Positions 1 through 9,196 of a stretch of DNA of 64,000 nt are shown one piece after another. Position 1 is the stretch's first letter. Each line of letters begins with the position of its first letter. The notes below the pieces were generated by a model. That model did no database searches and was not told the DNA's origin. It worked only from the letters and a program-made list of their open reading frames with translations. Source of the stretch: an uncultured Nioella sp. (GTDB lineage: Bacteria > Pseudomonadota > Alphaproteobacteria > Rhodobacterales > Rhodobacteraceae); contig CANLZL010000004.1 in NCBI GenBank assembly GCA_947495575.1, forward strand, positions 124,001-188,000, written 5' to 3'. A program made the translations under genes and the position numbers.

Positions 1-2
1 TA

Positions 3-1013
3 TTTCTACGTGTCACTGATCAAAGCGGCACCGTCGGTTATGGCGAAGTTTGGTGCAATTTCCCGGCTTGTGGAGCCGAGCACCGGGCGGCGTTGCTGTT
101 GTCCGAAATAGCGCCACGCGTCGACGGGCGCAGCTTTGCCGATCCGGCTGCGCTTTATGACTGGTTGCGTGGCTCCACACATATTCTGGGCCTGCAAACA
201 GGTGAACAGGGGCCGCTCAGCCAAATCATTGCAGGTGTCGATGGCGCAGTCTGGGATATGATTTCCCGGCGTGCAGGCCTGCCGCTTTACCGTGTTTTGG
301 GCGGTTCGAGCGGCAAGATTGAGCTTTATGCAAGCGGCATCAATCCCCAAGGGGTAGGTGAAACCGCGGATCGCCTATTGGCTGAGGGCTATCGCAGACT
401 CAAGTTGAAGGTCGGCTTTAGCGCGGATCTGGATGCGGAAAATGTGGAAACCATTTCGCAAAAGGTGAACGGTGTCGGGGCATTCATGCTGGATGCCAAC
501 CAGGGATGGGATGTCGAAACCGCCTCCACGATGATGGCCCGGCTTGCGCCCTTTGGTCCCACGTGGATCGAGGAACCTTTGGCCGTCGATCGCCCGGTCG
601 AAGATTGGAAAGAACTGAAATCGGTTTGCGACGTTCCCATAGCGGGCGGCGAAAACTTTGCGACATTCGCGGCTTACAAGGCCGCACTGTCAACAGGTGT
701 GCTCGACATTCTGCAACCGGATCTCAACAAATGGGGCGGGGTCACTGGCGCAACGGCTGTGGCGCGGGCGGCTGTTGCGGCCGGAAAAACCTATTGTCCG
801 CATTTCCTGGGCGGCGGGGTCGGCCTGGCCGCGTCGGCCCATGTTCTGGCGGCTTGCGGCAATGGGCTATTGGAGGTTGATAGCAACCTAAATCCTTTGC
901 GCAGCGATCTGTTTCCGATCTCTCCAATTGAGGGCGAAATCGCGTTGTCGAACGCGCCCGGCATCGGCATTGACGCACCCCTTCTGTCCCAGTGGTTTGC
1001 TGAGTTCTGTTAA
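3..1013 (+). CDS. Mandelate racemase/muconate lactonizing family enzyme (enolase superfamily), 5' end outside window
   Basis: The frame is open from the left edge, so the start codon lies outside the window and 336 residues are visible. The order of motifs is that of the enolase superfamily: a KLKVG strand with the KxK catalytic lysine, then LDANQGW, WIEEPL and GGEN supplying the three acidic magnesium ligands, then a histidine in CPHFLGG near the C-terminus. Such enzymes remove the alpha proton of a carboxylate and then isomerise or dehydrate it, often in sugar-acid breakdown. The subgroup looks mandelate-racemase-like, but I cannot name the substrate. The ribosomal context upstream is not visible. 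Confidence 0.85.
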   Translation, partial: FLRVTDQSGTVGYGEVWCNFPACGAEHRAALLLSEIAPRVDGRSFADPAALYDWLRGSTHILGLQTGEQGPLSQIIAGVDGAVWDMISRRAGLPLYRVLGGSSGKIELYASGINPQGVGETADRLLAEGYRRLKLKVGFSADLDAENVETISQKVNGVGAFMLDANQGWDVETASTMMARLAPFGPTWIEEPLAVDRPVEDWKELKSVCDVPIAGGENFATFAAYKAALSTGVLDILQPDLNKWGGVTGATAVARAAVAAGKTYCPHFLGGGVGLAASAHVLAACGNGLLEVDSNLNPLRSDLFPISPIEGEIALSNAPGIGIDAPLLSQWFAEFC

Positions 1014-1033
1014 AAAACAGCTATTTAGCGGCG

Positions 1034-1105
1034 TCCTGCTTTGGCCCTGATGGGGCCAAAACAGGACAAAACGAACCCGGGTCAGAGGGGGCATCTGCCC
1101 CCCTC
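1034..1105 (+). terminator. Hairpins after the enolase-superfamily gene
   Basis: Two inverted repeats follow the stop codon. The first has arms at 1034-1047 and 1053-1066 with one mismatch. The second, at 1085-1105, is a G-run/C-run hairpin. Neither has a clean T-run, so factor-independent termination is only possible. They also lie at the 3' end of the convergent hemerythrin gene. Confidence 0.35.
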
Positions 1106-1143
1106 ACGCTTTCTCAGAAAGGCTTTGGGCACCTAAAACGGCG

Positions 1144-1707
1144 CTAGCCGCGCATTTTGTAGTGCAGAAGGATTGGAACGGCCAACTCTTCCTCATCGGT
1201 CAAATGACGTTTCAGAAACTGCCCAATCTCGGCACATGTTTCAGCCAGCGGGCCGGCTTCATCCTTCATCTGTGCTTCTTCTAAGCTGGCCAATTGCACG
1301 GTTCGGTTGGCGCCGCGCGTAAAACGGTCCAACAACGTGTCGAGCGCCACATGGTCGCCTTCCAGCATTTCCAGCCCTCGGGTAAAGCGCGGATCGGCGG
1401 CCTCAAGCTCTGGAAAGAAGGAATGATCCTCCCAGCCATGATGGCCGTGCAGATTGCGCACCAGCAAATTGCCAAAATGCGCCAGACGGCCCGCATAGAT
1501 CTGCGGATCGTTGCCATTATCCAGAAAGCCTTCTGTATCCTCCGTAACGATTTCCGCCAATTGACGGAACATTCGATGGGCGCCCATCCAGTTCTGGATG
1601 GAGCGGGCGAAATCCGGGTGCCCCGGCCAAGTATCGCGCGGGTAATCCCGAAGCAGAACCTGCATCTCATCGGGCAGGCCCTGTCTGACAGTAATGTCAT
1701 AGGTCAT
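1144..1707 (-). CDS. Hemerythrin HHE-domain protein
   Basis: This 187-residue soluble protein has the histidine/glutamate pattern of an HHE cation-binding domain: H in the PGHPDF segment, HxxMF, NLHGHHGWEDHSFFPELE, then GDHVALD and a C-terminal HLTDEEELAVPIL. The repeated HxxxE/HHxxE motifs would bind a di-iron centre, as in bacterial hemerythrins that sense or store oxygen or NO. I chose the ATG at 1707 (MTYDIT) over an upstream in-frame start that adds 12 unlikely residues. The gene converges on the enolase-family gene and is not obviously in an operon. The function is inferred from the family only. Confidence 0.8.
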   Translation of the reverse strand: MTYDITVRQGLPDEMQVLLRDYPRDTWPGHPDFARSIQNWMGAHRMFRQLAEIVTEDTEGFLDNGNDPQIYAGRLAHFGNLLVRNLHGHHGWEDHSFFPELEAADPRFTRGLEMLEGDHVALDTLLDRFTRGANRTVQLASLEEAQMKDEAGPLAETCAEIGQFLKRHLTDEEELAVPILLHYKMRG

Positions 1708-1785
1708 GACTGGGAAGGTGGGGTGGGTGTTACAACATAACAATTGCGCGTCTGCGCACCCTTGCCCTGCGTCAATGACCAGAGC

Positions 1786-2253
1786 TTATTTCGCCAGAGT
1801 CTGCGCATAAGCTTCGAGTTGATCGGCCACCGTTCCCCATCCGTCGAAAAAGCCCATATCCTCGTGCGATTTAGCGGCCTCTTGGCTCCGGTGGCGGGCA
1901 ACTGCGGTATAGTGGGTGCCGGCCCCATCCTCTTCGAACAGGATGATTGCTGTCATGAACGGGTCGGCGGCAGGCTTCCACCCTTCTGAGTAGCTGTCGG
2001 TGAATACCAGCTTTTCCTGAGGGATGATTTCCAGAAACACCCCTTGATTGTCCATCACGGCCCCTTAGATGTCGAAGGTGGTGTTGAACCGGCCTCCGAC
2101 CCGCAGGTCGATTTCGCAGGCCGTCACCTTATTCGGACGGGGTATAAAGAAATGGGGGATATGTTCGGCGCTGGTCCAACACTCCCAAAGCAATGCCCGA
2201 GGCGCGGCCAGATGGCGAGTGAAGCTGAGGTCGGTTTTGGGGTCAAGGATCAT
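1786..2253 (-). pseudogene. SRPBCC (AHSA1-type) protein interrupted by an in-frame TAA
   Basis: The frame from 2253 encodes the N-terminal half of an activator-of-Hsp90-like SRPBCC domain (MILDPKTDLSFTR through GGRFNTTFDI) and then hits TAA at 2065-2067. The same frame resumes with MDNQGVFLEIIPQEKLVFTD and runs to 1786. Total length is 156 codons, the usual size of the family, and the reading frame is unchanged, so a single nonsense change (for example GAA to TAA) explains it. The gene overlaps the end of the ArsR gene by 11 bases, the usual ArsR-SRPBCC operon. The sequence TAAGGGG before an ATG at 2055 could allow restart of the second half. It could also be a sequencing error. Confidence 0.75.
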
Positions 2254-2590
2254 CTTCGCGCTCCTGATTGAGGTTTAGAACGTAATTGTCGAACTGATCC
2301 AGCCGCCGCTGCCAGAGCTGTGTTTGAGCGTCCAGCCAAGAGGTCACAGGGGCAAAAGCGGTAGGGGCCAGGACACAATGACGCTGGCGTCCGGTTTTCC
2401 GGGTTTCGATCATGCCCGCAGCTTCCAGTTTTTTTACATGGCCCATGAAACTTGGCAGTGCCATTTTGTGCGGGGCCGCCAATTCACTGACTGTGGCCGG
2501 GCCGCGGCTAAGGCGCGTCAGGATATCCCGCCGCGTGGCATCGCCAAGCGCCAAAAACAGGGCATCGAGGTGGGAATCATGCTTAGCCAT
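2243..2590 (-). CDS. ArsR-family winged-helix transcriptional regulator
   Basis: This 115-residue regulator has the ArsR helix-turn-helix: ALGDATRRDIL, then SRGPATVSELAAPHKMALPSF and HVKKLEAAGMI. No metal-binding cysteine pair (ELCVCDL type) is visible, which fits the subgroup that pairs with SRPBCC proteins rather than metal sensors. The ATG at 2590 is preferred because an upstream extension would run through the promoter region. The gene is followed, with overlap, by the interrupted SRPBCC gene at 1786-2253. It probably represses its own promoter, where two TTGCCTAACT repeats flank the -35/-10 elements. Confidence 0.85.
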   Translation of the reverse strand: MAKHDSHLDALFLALGDATRRDILTRLSRGPATVSELAAPHKMALPSFMGHVKKLEAAGMIETRKTGRQRHCVLAPTAFAPVTSWLDAQTQLWQRRLDQFDNYVLNLNQEREDDP

Positions 2591-2649
2591 TTGCCTAACT
2601 ATTATGCCACGTGGGTATGCTGTCAAGTCACTTAGGTCGTTGCCTAACT
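2591..2649 (-). promoter_or_regulatory. Promoter and putative operator of the arsR-SRPBCC operon
   Basis: On the minus strand a TTGACA box (2621-2626) is followed by TAATAG/CATAAT (about 2599-2606), giving a sigma70-like promoter just before the arsR start. A 10-base direct repeat TTGCCTAACT occurs at 2591-2600 and 2640-2649, one copy on each side of these boxes. Autorepression by the ArsR protein is an inference. Confidence 0.5.
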
Positions 2650-2654
2650 GTTTG

Positions 2655-2686
2655 GGAAAAAGAAAAGGCGCCCCGTTAGGGACGCC
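2655..2686 (-). terminator. Rho-independent terminator of ilvC
   Basis: Downstream of the ilvC stop, an 8-bp stem (2667-2674 with 2679-2686, one G-T pair) with a 4-base loop is followed on the minus strand by a T-rich tract at 2655-2666. It separates ilvC from the arsR promoter. Confidence 0.75.
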
Positions 2687-2709
2687 CAATAGATCGGTCT
2701 CAGGCCGGA

Positions 2710-3768
<1,059 letters not shown>

Positions 3769-3865
3769 TTACGGGGCGTTTGGCGGGAGGGCGAGGGGAG
3801 ACTTGGAAGAAATTTAACATTATGGTAGAAAATTATTCTCAATTTTGGATATCACTATAAAAATC

Positions 3866-4321
3866 ATGATTGACGATATCGACCGCAGGATTCTGCGCCA
3901 TTTGCAATCCGCACCAGAGATGCCGATGGCGGAACTGGCCGAGGTCACGCGTCTTGCGCAAGCCACCTGCTATAAACGTGTCGATAAATTGCGGGAGGAG
4001 GGCGTGCTGAAAGCCACCCGCTCGGTCATCAATTGGCGCGTGCTTGGCTTTACGGTCGAAGTCAGCCTGCGCGTCACACTGGATAAAACGCAGGCCCGTG
4101 CTTTTGATGAGGTTATGGCCGCCGCCCGCGAGATCCCGGAAGTGATCGAGATTCAGACATTCCTTGGCCGGGTTGACCTGCGCTTACAAGTGCTGGCACG
4201 CGACATGGCGCATTACCAAGAGGTCTACCGGGCTCAAATTCTGGCTTTGCCGCATATCACCGATATCGAAGCGCTGATGCAGGTGGCCACCATCAAGGAT
4301 GCGCAAACTGTGCCAATCTGA
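3866..4321 (+). CDS. Lrp/AsnC-family transcriptional regulator
   Basis: This 151-residue protein has the family layout: an N-terminal helix-turn-helix (IDRRILRHLQ, then AELAEVTRLAQATCYKRVDKLREEGVL) and a C-terminal RAM/AsnC effector-binding domain (EIPEVIEIQTFLGRVDLRLQV). I chose the ATG at 3866 (MIDDIDRR) over an in-frame TTG at 3845, since it matches the usual family N-terminus. The gene is divergent from ilvC and is followed after 11 bases by a second Lrp-type gene with its own AAGGAG site. Regulation of branched-chain amino acid genes is likely from context but not shown. Confidence 0.9.
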   Translation: MIDDIDRRILRHLQSAPEMPMAELAEVTRLAQATCYKRVDKLREEGVLKATRSVINWRVLGFTVEVSLRVTLDKTQARAFDEVMAAAREIPEVIEIQTFLGRVDLRLQVLARDMAHYQEVYRAQILALPHITDIEALMQVATIKDAQTVPI

Positions 4322-4332
4322 AGGAGCAGCCG

Positions 4333-4785
4333 ATGGAGATCGATGAGACGGATCGCGCCATCTTGTTGGCGCTGCAGGCTGATGCGACGCAGAGCGCTGC
4401 GATGCTGGCGCGTAGATTGGAGCTGAGCCAACCCGCTGTGTGGCGCCGGGTGAAACGACTAAAGGATGCCGGTGTGATCGCCGGGCAGGCGCTGGAGCTG
4501 GATCTGGCCCGGCTAGGCTTTGGTGTGACCGTGTTTTTGGGGGTGAAACTGGCCACCAAGGGGCGGGTCTCACTTGACGATTTCGAACGTGCGGTTAGCG
4601 CAATTCCGGAGGTTCAGGCGGTTCACCACGTGCTTGGCTTATACGATTACCGCCTGAGGGTGGTGGCGCGAGACATTGCAGATTTTGAACGGGTTCTGCG
4701 CCGCCGGGTGATGACCTTACCGGGCATTGGCAATGTCGAAGCCAATGTTTTGCTGTCGGAAGAGCGCCGTCCCGGACCGATCTGA
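4333..4785 (+). CDS. Lrp/AsnC-family transcriptional regulator (second of a tandem pair)
   Basis: This 150-residue Lrp/AsnC protein has a helix-turn-helix (ETDRAILLALQ, then ARRLELSQPAVWRRVKRLKDAGVI) and an AsnC effector domain (IPEVQAVHHVLGLYDYRLRV). It is a distant paralogue of the preceding gene, not a recent copy. An AAGGAG site lies 7 bases before the ATG. The two genes are almost certainly co-transcribed, so mixed oligomers are possible, as Lrp proteins form dimers to octamers. After the stop comes a GC-rich stretch with short direct repeats (about 4827-4858). Confidence 0.9.
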   Translation: MEIDETDRAILLALQADATQSAAMLARRLELSQPAVWRRVKRLKDAGVIAGQALELDLARLGFGVTVFLGVKLATKGRVSLDDFERAVSAIPEVQAVHHVLGLYDYRLRVVARDIADFERVLRRRVMTLPGIGNVEANVLLSEERRPGPI

Positions 4786-4973
4786 CCCTGTCGGGACGAC
4801 GCTCGCTCGGGTCCCGAGCCTCGCCCCGCCCGCCATCCCGCCCGCCATCCCGGCCGCCTTTGCCCCGCGTCATTCCGCCCCAGACAAACCCGGGTTGTAT
4901 ACCCAGATAGACTTTGCCAGCGCGTTTTTGCCTCGCTACCTCTTTTCGCCAGAAAGAGGAGGACTCACGCGCC

Positions 4974-6104
4974 ATGACTGCACTTTTGCAAACCGTAGAC
5001 CCCGATGGTCTGTTGGAATTTTCCGTCGTATTCACCGATCGCTCGCTCAACCATATGAGCAAGCAGTTTCAGCAGGTGATGCGCGACATCAATGATGGGC
5101 TGAAAGAGGTTTACAATGCCTCAGCGACTGCGCTGGTCCCCGGCGGCGGAACCTTTGCGATGGAGGCCGTGGCCCGCCAATTCGCGACGGGGCAAAAGAT
5201 CCTTGTGGTACGCAATGGCTGGTTCTCGTTCCGCTGGAGCCAGATCGATGACGCAGGCGCAATCGCATCCGAGACCATCGTGATGAAGGCCCGCCAAACC
5301 GGGAACGAGGCCACTGCGCCATTTGCCCCCGCCCCAATCGCAGAAGTCACGGACCGCATCCGGGCAGAACGCCCCGCCGTGGTGTTCGCGCCGCATGTCG
5401 AAACGTCGTCGGGGATCATTTTGCCCGATGACTACATTGCGGCCCTCAGTGCTGCGGCGCATGAGGTTGGCGCGCTCATGGTCCTTGATTGCATCGCCTC
5501 CGGCTGCACGTGGGTGGATATGAAGGCCCTTGGCGTCGATGTTCTGATTTCTGCTCCGCAAAAGGGTTGGTCCTCCACTCCCTGCGCTGGTCTGGTTATG
5601 TTCTCAGAGGCCGCGCTGGCCCGGATGGAGGAGACCACGAGCAGTTCTTTCGCCGCCGACCTCAAGAAATGGCATGCCATCATGGCGGCCTATGAAAATG
5701 GGGGCCATGCCTATCACGCAACCATGCCCACCGATGGGCTGAAAGCGTTCCGTGACACGATGACTGAAACGCGTGACTACGGCTTTGAAAAGTTGCGCGA
5801 TGCTCAATGGGAGCTTGGCAATCGCACCCGTACTCTTTTGGCAGATCGTGGGATAACCTCAGTGGCCGCCGAGGGATATGGCGCGCCCGGTGTCGTGGTC
5901 AGCTACACCAATGATCCCGGCCTTCAGAACGGCTCGAAATTTGCGGCGCAAGGGGTGCAAATCGCGGCCGGTGTGCCGCTGCAAGTGGATGAACCGCATG
6001 GGTTTTCGACGTTTCGTCTGGGTCTGTTTGGTCTGGATAAGCTCTATGACGTCGATGCGACGCTGGCGCGGTTGGCGCAGGCGCTGGATGCAGCGGGCGC
6101 TTAA
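4974..6104 (+). CDS. Class V aminotransferase (alanine/serine-glyoxylate aminotransferase-like)
   Basis: This 376-residue protein is a fold-type I PLP enzyme of the class V aminotransferase group. The phosphate and cofactor region is seen as VPGGGTFAMEAVARQF, the cofactor-contacting aspartate in LMVLDCIASG, and the Schiff-base lysine as K197 in SAPQKGWSS. The ATG at 4974 is preferred because AGAGGAGG lies just upstream; a longer frame starts at 4914. The closest named families use alanine or serine as donor and glyoxylate as acceptor, but the substrate here is not certain. It appears to be transcribed alone. Confidence 0.88.
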   Translation: MTALLQTVDPDGLLEFSVVFTDRSLNHMSKQFQQVMRDINDGLKEVYNASATALVPGGGTFAMEAVARQFATGQKILVVRNGWFSFRWSQIDDAGAIASETIVMKARQTGNEATAPFAPAPIAEVTDRIRAERPAVVFAPHVETSSGIILPDDYIAALSAAAHEVGALMVLDCIASGCTWVDMKALGVDVLISAPQKGWSSTPCAGLVMFSEAALARMEETTSSSFAADLKKWHAIMAAYENGGHAYHATMPTDGLKAFRDTMTETRDYGFEKLRDAQWELGNRTRTLLADRGITSVAAEGYGAPGVVVSYTNDPGLQNGSKFAAQGVQIAAGVPLQVDEPHGFSTFRLGLFGLDKLYDVDATLARLAQALDAAGA

Positions 6105-6194
6105 GGGCGTCCTCTTTGCGAAAAAAGACCAAGGGGGTACGGGGAGCCTGGTCCCCCCGTATGGATCGCCGCTGTCAGGCGGCGAAGCCGGTCT

Positions 6195-7406
6195 TTATCC
6201 AGATCGTCCCGTCCCCAATCCGGCGCGCATCAAGCTTTTGCGGACGGGTTTTGCGGCATAAAACGCATTCAACGCCCGCATCCTCAGGTCGCGCAGGCCC
6301 TGCGCTTCGACCATGGAGGCGCGGTTCAGGGCGTCGATTCCTGTCACACGGGCCCGCACCTCTAAGTGGCGGGCCTTATGATAGGCCTCAAGCATGGCGC
6401 GCTCGCCCAAAGCATCCGGTGCCGCCTGGCACAGCTCCAGCAAACTGGCCAGATCCGCCAAAGACATGTTCAATCCCTGCGCGCCAATCGGCGGGACCAC
6501 ATGCGCGGCTTCAGCCACCAATGCCAGCCTTTCGCTCGACATGCGGTCTGCGATTTGGCTGATGATGGGCCAGACCGTGCGGTGCGAGGCCAAGTTTAAC
6601 GGCCCGTAAAGCCCAGCCGACCGCTCTGTCATCTCTGCTTCGAACGTTGCGTCCGGTAAGGCGGCCAGTCGTGCAACCTCTGGCCCGCGATCCATCCAGA
6701 CAATGGCCGAACAGGGCTGCCCCTCGTGGTCAGGCAGCGGCACCAGGGTAAAGGGCCCGCCAGAACGGTGAACCTCGGTTGAGACATTGTTATGCGGCGC
6801 GGCATGGGTAACGGCAAAGGCCAGTGCTTTTTGGCCGTATCGCGTGGTTTTGACACCGATCCCGGCTGCTTCGCGCATGGGCGATCCGCGTCCATCGGCG
6901 GCAATGACCAGACGAGCGCGAACCCGGGTTCCATCGCTCAGGCCGATCAGGGCCTCCCTTTCGCGGGTCGTCAGGTGTGTGGTGCCCGTGCCAGGGCGAA
7001 ACTGCACGGTCTTGAGCTCACTCAATCGCGCGACAATTTCACGCCGGAGCAGCCAGTTGGGCAAATTCCAGCCAAAGGGCAGATCGGAGATATCGGCGGC
7101 ATCAAAATCATGCACAGCCCGCGCTTCGCTCTCGGGGCCTCCGGCATCGACAATGCGCATGATTTGCAGGGCGGAAGCGTAGGGGTCCAGACGCTCCCAA
7201 ATGCCAGTCTTGATCAGGAACTCACGTGCCGGCTGCAGGAATGCTGTTGTGCGCAGGTCTGCGCCCTGGGCCGCCGCATCGGTCACAGGCGGAGTGGGAT
7301 CAACACAGATCACCGAATACCCTGCTGCACCAAAGGCCGCTGCCGCGGTTAGCCCGGCTACACCCCCGCCAGAGACGAGGATATCGGTCTCGATCGGGGC
7401 GGTCAT
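6195..7406 (-). CDS. UbiH/UbiF/VisC/COQ6-family FAD-dependent hydroxylase
   Basis: This 403-residue flavoprotein monooxygenase hydroxylates the ring in ubiquinone synthesis in its known family. The N-terminal FAD-binding motif is VSGGGVAGLTAAAAFGAAGY, the middle DG motif is VIAADGRGSPMREAAGI, and the second FAD motif is LALVAEAAHVVPPIGAQGLN. The last begins AEAAH where most members have GDAAH. Length is normal and the ATG at 7406 is clear. In alphaproteobacteria several UbiH-like proteins (such as UbiL) differ in position specificity, so I give no gene symbol. The next gene upstream on the same strand encodes a small membrane protein. Confidence 0.88.
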   Translation of the reverse strand: MTAPIETDILVSGGGVAGLTAAAAFGAAGYSVICVDPTPPVTDAAAQGADLRTTAFLQPAREFLIKTGIWERLDPYASALQIMRIVDAGGPESEARAVHDFDAADISDLPFGWNLPNWLLRREIVARLSELKTVQFRPGTGTTHLTTREREALIGLSDGTRVRARLVIAADGRGSPMREAAGIGVKTTRYGQKALAFAVTHAAPHNNVSTEVHRSGGPFTLVPLPDHEGQPCSAIVWMDRGPEVARLAALPDATFEAEMTERSAGLYGPLNLASHRTVWPIISQIADRMSSERLALVAEAAHVVPPIGAQGLNMSLADLASLLELCQAAPDALGERAMLEAYHKARHLEVRARVTGIDALNRASMVEAQGLRDLRMRALNAFYAAKPVRKSLMRAGLGTGRSG

Positions 7407-7493
7407 GGGCGGGCTCCTCCAGCTTTGGAAACTCGGCGCTCATTAGAGGGTGTCGGGCATCCCATGCAAGGGCGTTTCCGACGGTCGCGCGGC

Positions 7494-7733
7494 TTAGCCG
7501 CGGGTGATGGTTACCAGGACCAGAAACATCAATGCCGTCATCGTCAATGCCCCAATGATCAGCCCGGCAAAGCCGAAGGTCAGGGTTGCGCTGCCCCACA
7601 GACCAACGATGATGGCGACGGCGTAAAAGGGCGTGTCGTCATCGCCTTCAAATGTCTCGCGCGCCATACGGCCCAGCACCGGAATGCGATACAGAAACGG
7701 ACGTTTTTCATTGGGCATCGGGGCATAAGCCAT
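7494..7733 (-). CDS. Small membrane protein of unknown function
   Basis: This is about 79 residues from the ATG at 7733 (MAYAPMPNEK); an in-frame start 15 bases upstream is also possible. A polar N-terminal half (RPFLYRIPVLGRMARETFEGDDDTP) is followed by two hydrophobic segments (FYAVAIIVGLWGSATLTFGF and GLIIGALTMTALMFLVLVTI), so two transmembrane helices are likely. I recognise no family. It lies upstream of the UbiH-like gene on the same strand, 87 bp apart. Confidence 0.6.
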   Translation of the reverse strand: MAYAPMPNEKRPFLYRIPVLGRMARETFEGDDDTPFYAVAIIVGLWGSATLTFGFAGLIIGALTMTALMFLVLVTITRG

Positions 7734-7809
7734 GCGGGTCATCTCCATTAAATCTATATCTCAGATTTAGATTTTGGGCCGATGCAGGAAAGTGGTGGAA
7801 TGCCGCAGG

Positions 7810-8457
7810 TCAGGGGATGATTTGCGACAGAAACCCGGTCAGGTCGTCCGTGTGGTGATGGATGTGATCGGCTGGTTCCGGCCTGCGTGCGACATGGACG
7901 GTCTTCAACCCCATTGCGTGGGGAACTGCCAGATTCCGGGGGTCATCCTCGAACATCGCAGCGCGTGTTGGGTCCAACCCATCAAGGCCAAAAACCCGCT
8001 CAAAAGCGGCCCGTTCCGGTTTAGGGCGCAGCCCGGCCTCCTCTACGCCATAGACCGCATCAAAGAGCCCATCCAGACCGCGCGCAGTGATCACATTGCC
8101 CGCGTAATCCACGGTACCGTTTGTATAAACGATCTTGCGACCGGGCAGTGCCGCAATGCGGTCGGCCAGAACCGGGGCCGGGTCCAGAACCGAAAAATCT
8201 ATCTGATGTACATCATAAAGATAGGGGCCGGGATCGACGCCGTGATTGTCCATCAACCCCGCCAGCGTTGTGCCGTGATCCTGCCAGTAGCGATGGCGCA
8301 ATTTATCTGCTTCGGCCCGATCAACACCCAAGGCGGCCATGACAAAATCAGTCATCTTGACGTTGATCTGATCGAACAGCGCCATGTCCGGCGGATAAAG
8401 CGTGTGATCCAGATCGAAGACCCAAGTGCGCACATGCGAAAACTGTTCTACCGGCAT
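7810..8457 (-). CDS. HAD-superfamily phosphatase, pyrimidine 5'-nucleotidase-like
   Basis: This 215-residue protein shows all four HAD motifs: the nucleophile in WVFDLDHTLYP, IVYTNGT, the lysine in GLRPKPERAAF, and the metal-binding acidic pair in AMFEDDPRNL. The helical cap is of the type seen in pyrimidine 5'-nucleotidases (yeast Sdt1-like), which dephosphorylate UMP/CMP and help recycle nucleotides. The exact substrate is a family-level guess. It is divergent from the GntR regulator gene, with about 100 bp between the starts. Confidence 0.87.
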   Translation of the reverse strand: MPVEQFSHVRTWVFDLDHTLYPPDMALFDQINVKMTDFVMAALGVDRAEADKLRHRYWQDHGTTLAGLMDNHGVDPGPYLYDVHQIDFSVLDPAPVLADRIAALPGRKIVYTNGTVDYAGNVITARGLDGLFDAVYGVEEAGLRPKPERAAFERVFGLDGLDPTRAAMFEDDPRNLAVPHAMGLKTVHVARRPEPADHIHHHTDDLTGFLSQIIP

Positions 8458-8557
8458 GATCGCATCCTCTTGTCATTTCGGCCCAAATGGTGTCGCACCC
8501 GGCCTTGCCATTGTTTGGGGCGCCGCCTAGCCTTGCCTGAAATATGGGGGGAATCCA

Positions 8558-9196
8558 ATGGCTGGAAAAGCGCCACATCGAGATGCCTATGATCTCATCC
8601 TAAACGCGATTGACGAAGGGACGTATCGGCCCGGCGCGCGATTGGTCGAATCCGAGCTTGCCGACCGTTTCGGGGTTTCGCGCACGCCAATCCGCGAGGC
8701 GTTGCAGCGTTTGGAGACTCAAGGGTTGCTCAGCCGCGATGGTCGCAGCCTGATCGTCGCATCACTCGATCACAACCAGATGGCGCAGCTGTACGTTGTT
8801 CGGACCGAGCTGGAGGGGCTGGCTGCGCGCCTTGCGGCGCAACATGCCGCTGCCGAAGAGATTAAGGTGCTGCAGGATATGGTGGAAACCGACCGGGCAT
8901 TGATTGACGACCCGGCCGCCCTTAGCCGCGCCAACCGGCGGTTTCACAAGCAAATCCATCTTGCGTCCCATAATCAATACCTGGTGCAACAATTGGATCT
9001 TGTGCACCGTTCAATGGCATTGATGGCCACGACCTCTCTTGCTGCCGAAGGGCGAAGCCCGGTTGCACTGGAAGAACACAGTGCAATTGTCGAAGCGATT
9101 GCGCGGCGCGACGGTGAGGCCGCCGCCGCGGCGCTTAAACATCACCTGTCGACGGCATTCGAAGTACGCTTGAAGGAAGAGGCCGGCACAGACTGA
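8558..9196 (+). CDS. GntR-family regulator (FadR/FCD subfamily)
   Basis: The 212-residue protein has an N-terminal winged helix (AILNAIDEG-like segment, then ADRFGVSRTPIREALQRLETQGLL) and a C-terminal FCD ligand domain. Metal-binding histidines and aspartates typical of FCD proteins are visible in ANRRFHKQIHLAS, EEHSAIVEA and ALKHHLSTAF. These proteins usually repress a nearby catabolic operon until a small carboxylate binds. The target is not obvious here. Its last 55 bases overlap the convergent glycosyltransferase gene. Confidence 0.9.
   Translation: MAGKAPHRDAYDLILNAIDEGTYRPGARLVESELADRFGVSRTPIREALQRLETQGLLSRDGRSLIVASLDHNQMAQLYVVRTELEGLAARLAAQHAAAEEIKVLQDMVETDRALIDDPAALSRANRRFHKQIHLASHNQYLVQQLDLVHRSMALMATTSLAAEGRSPVALEEHSAIVEAIARRDGEAAAAALKHHLSTAFEVRLKEEAGTD

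Noticed and set aside
4827-4858. Short direct repeats of a CCCGCCATC type unit, considered as a CRISPR or operator array
   Set aside because: There are only about two imperfect units with no spacers; this is likely simple-sequence drift in G+C-rich DNA.
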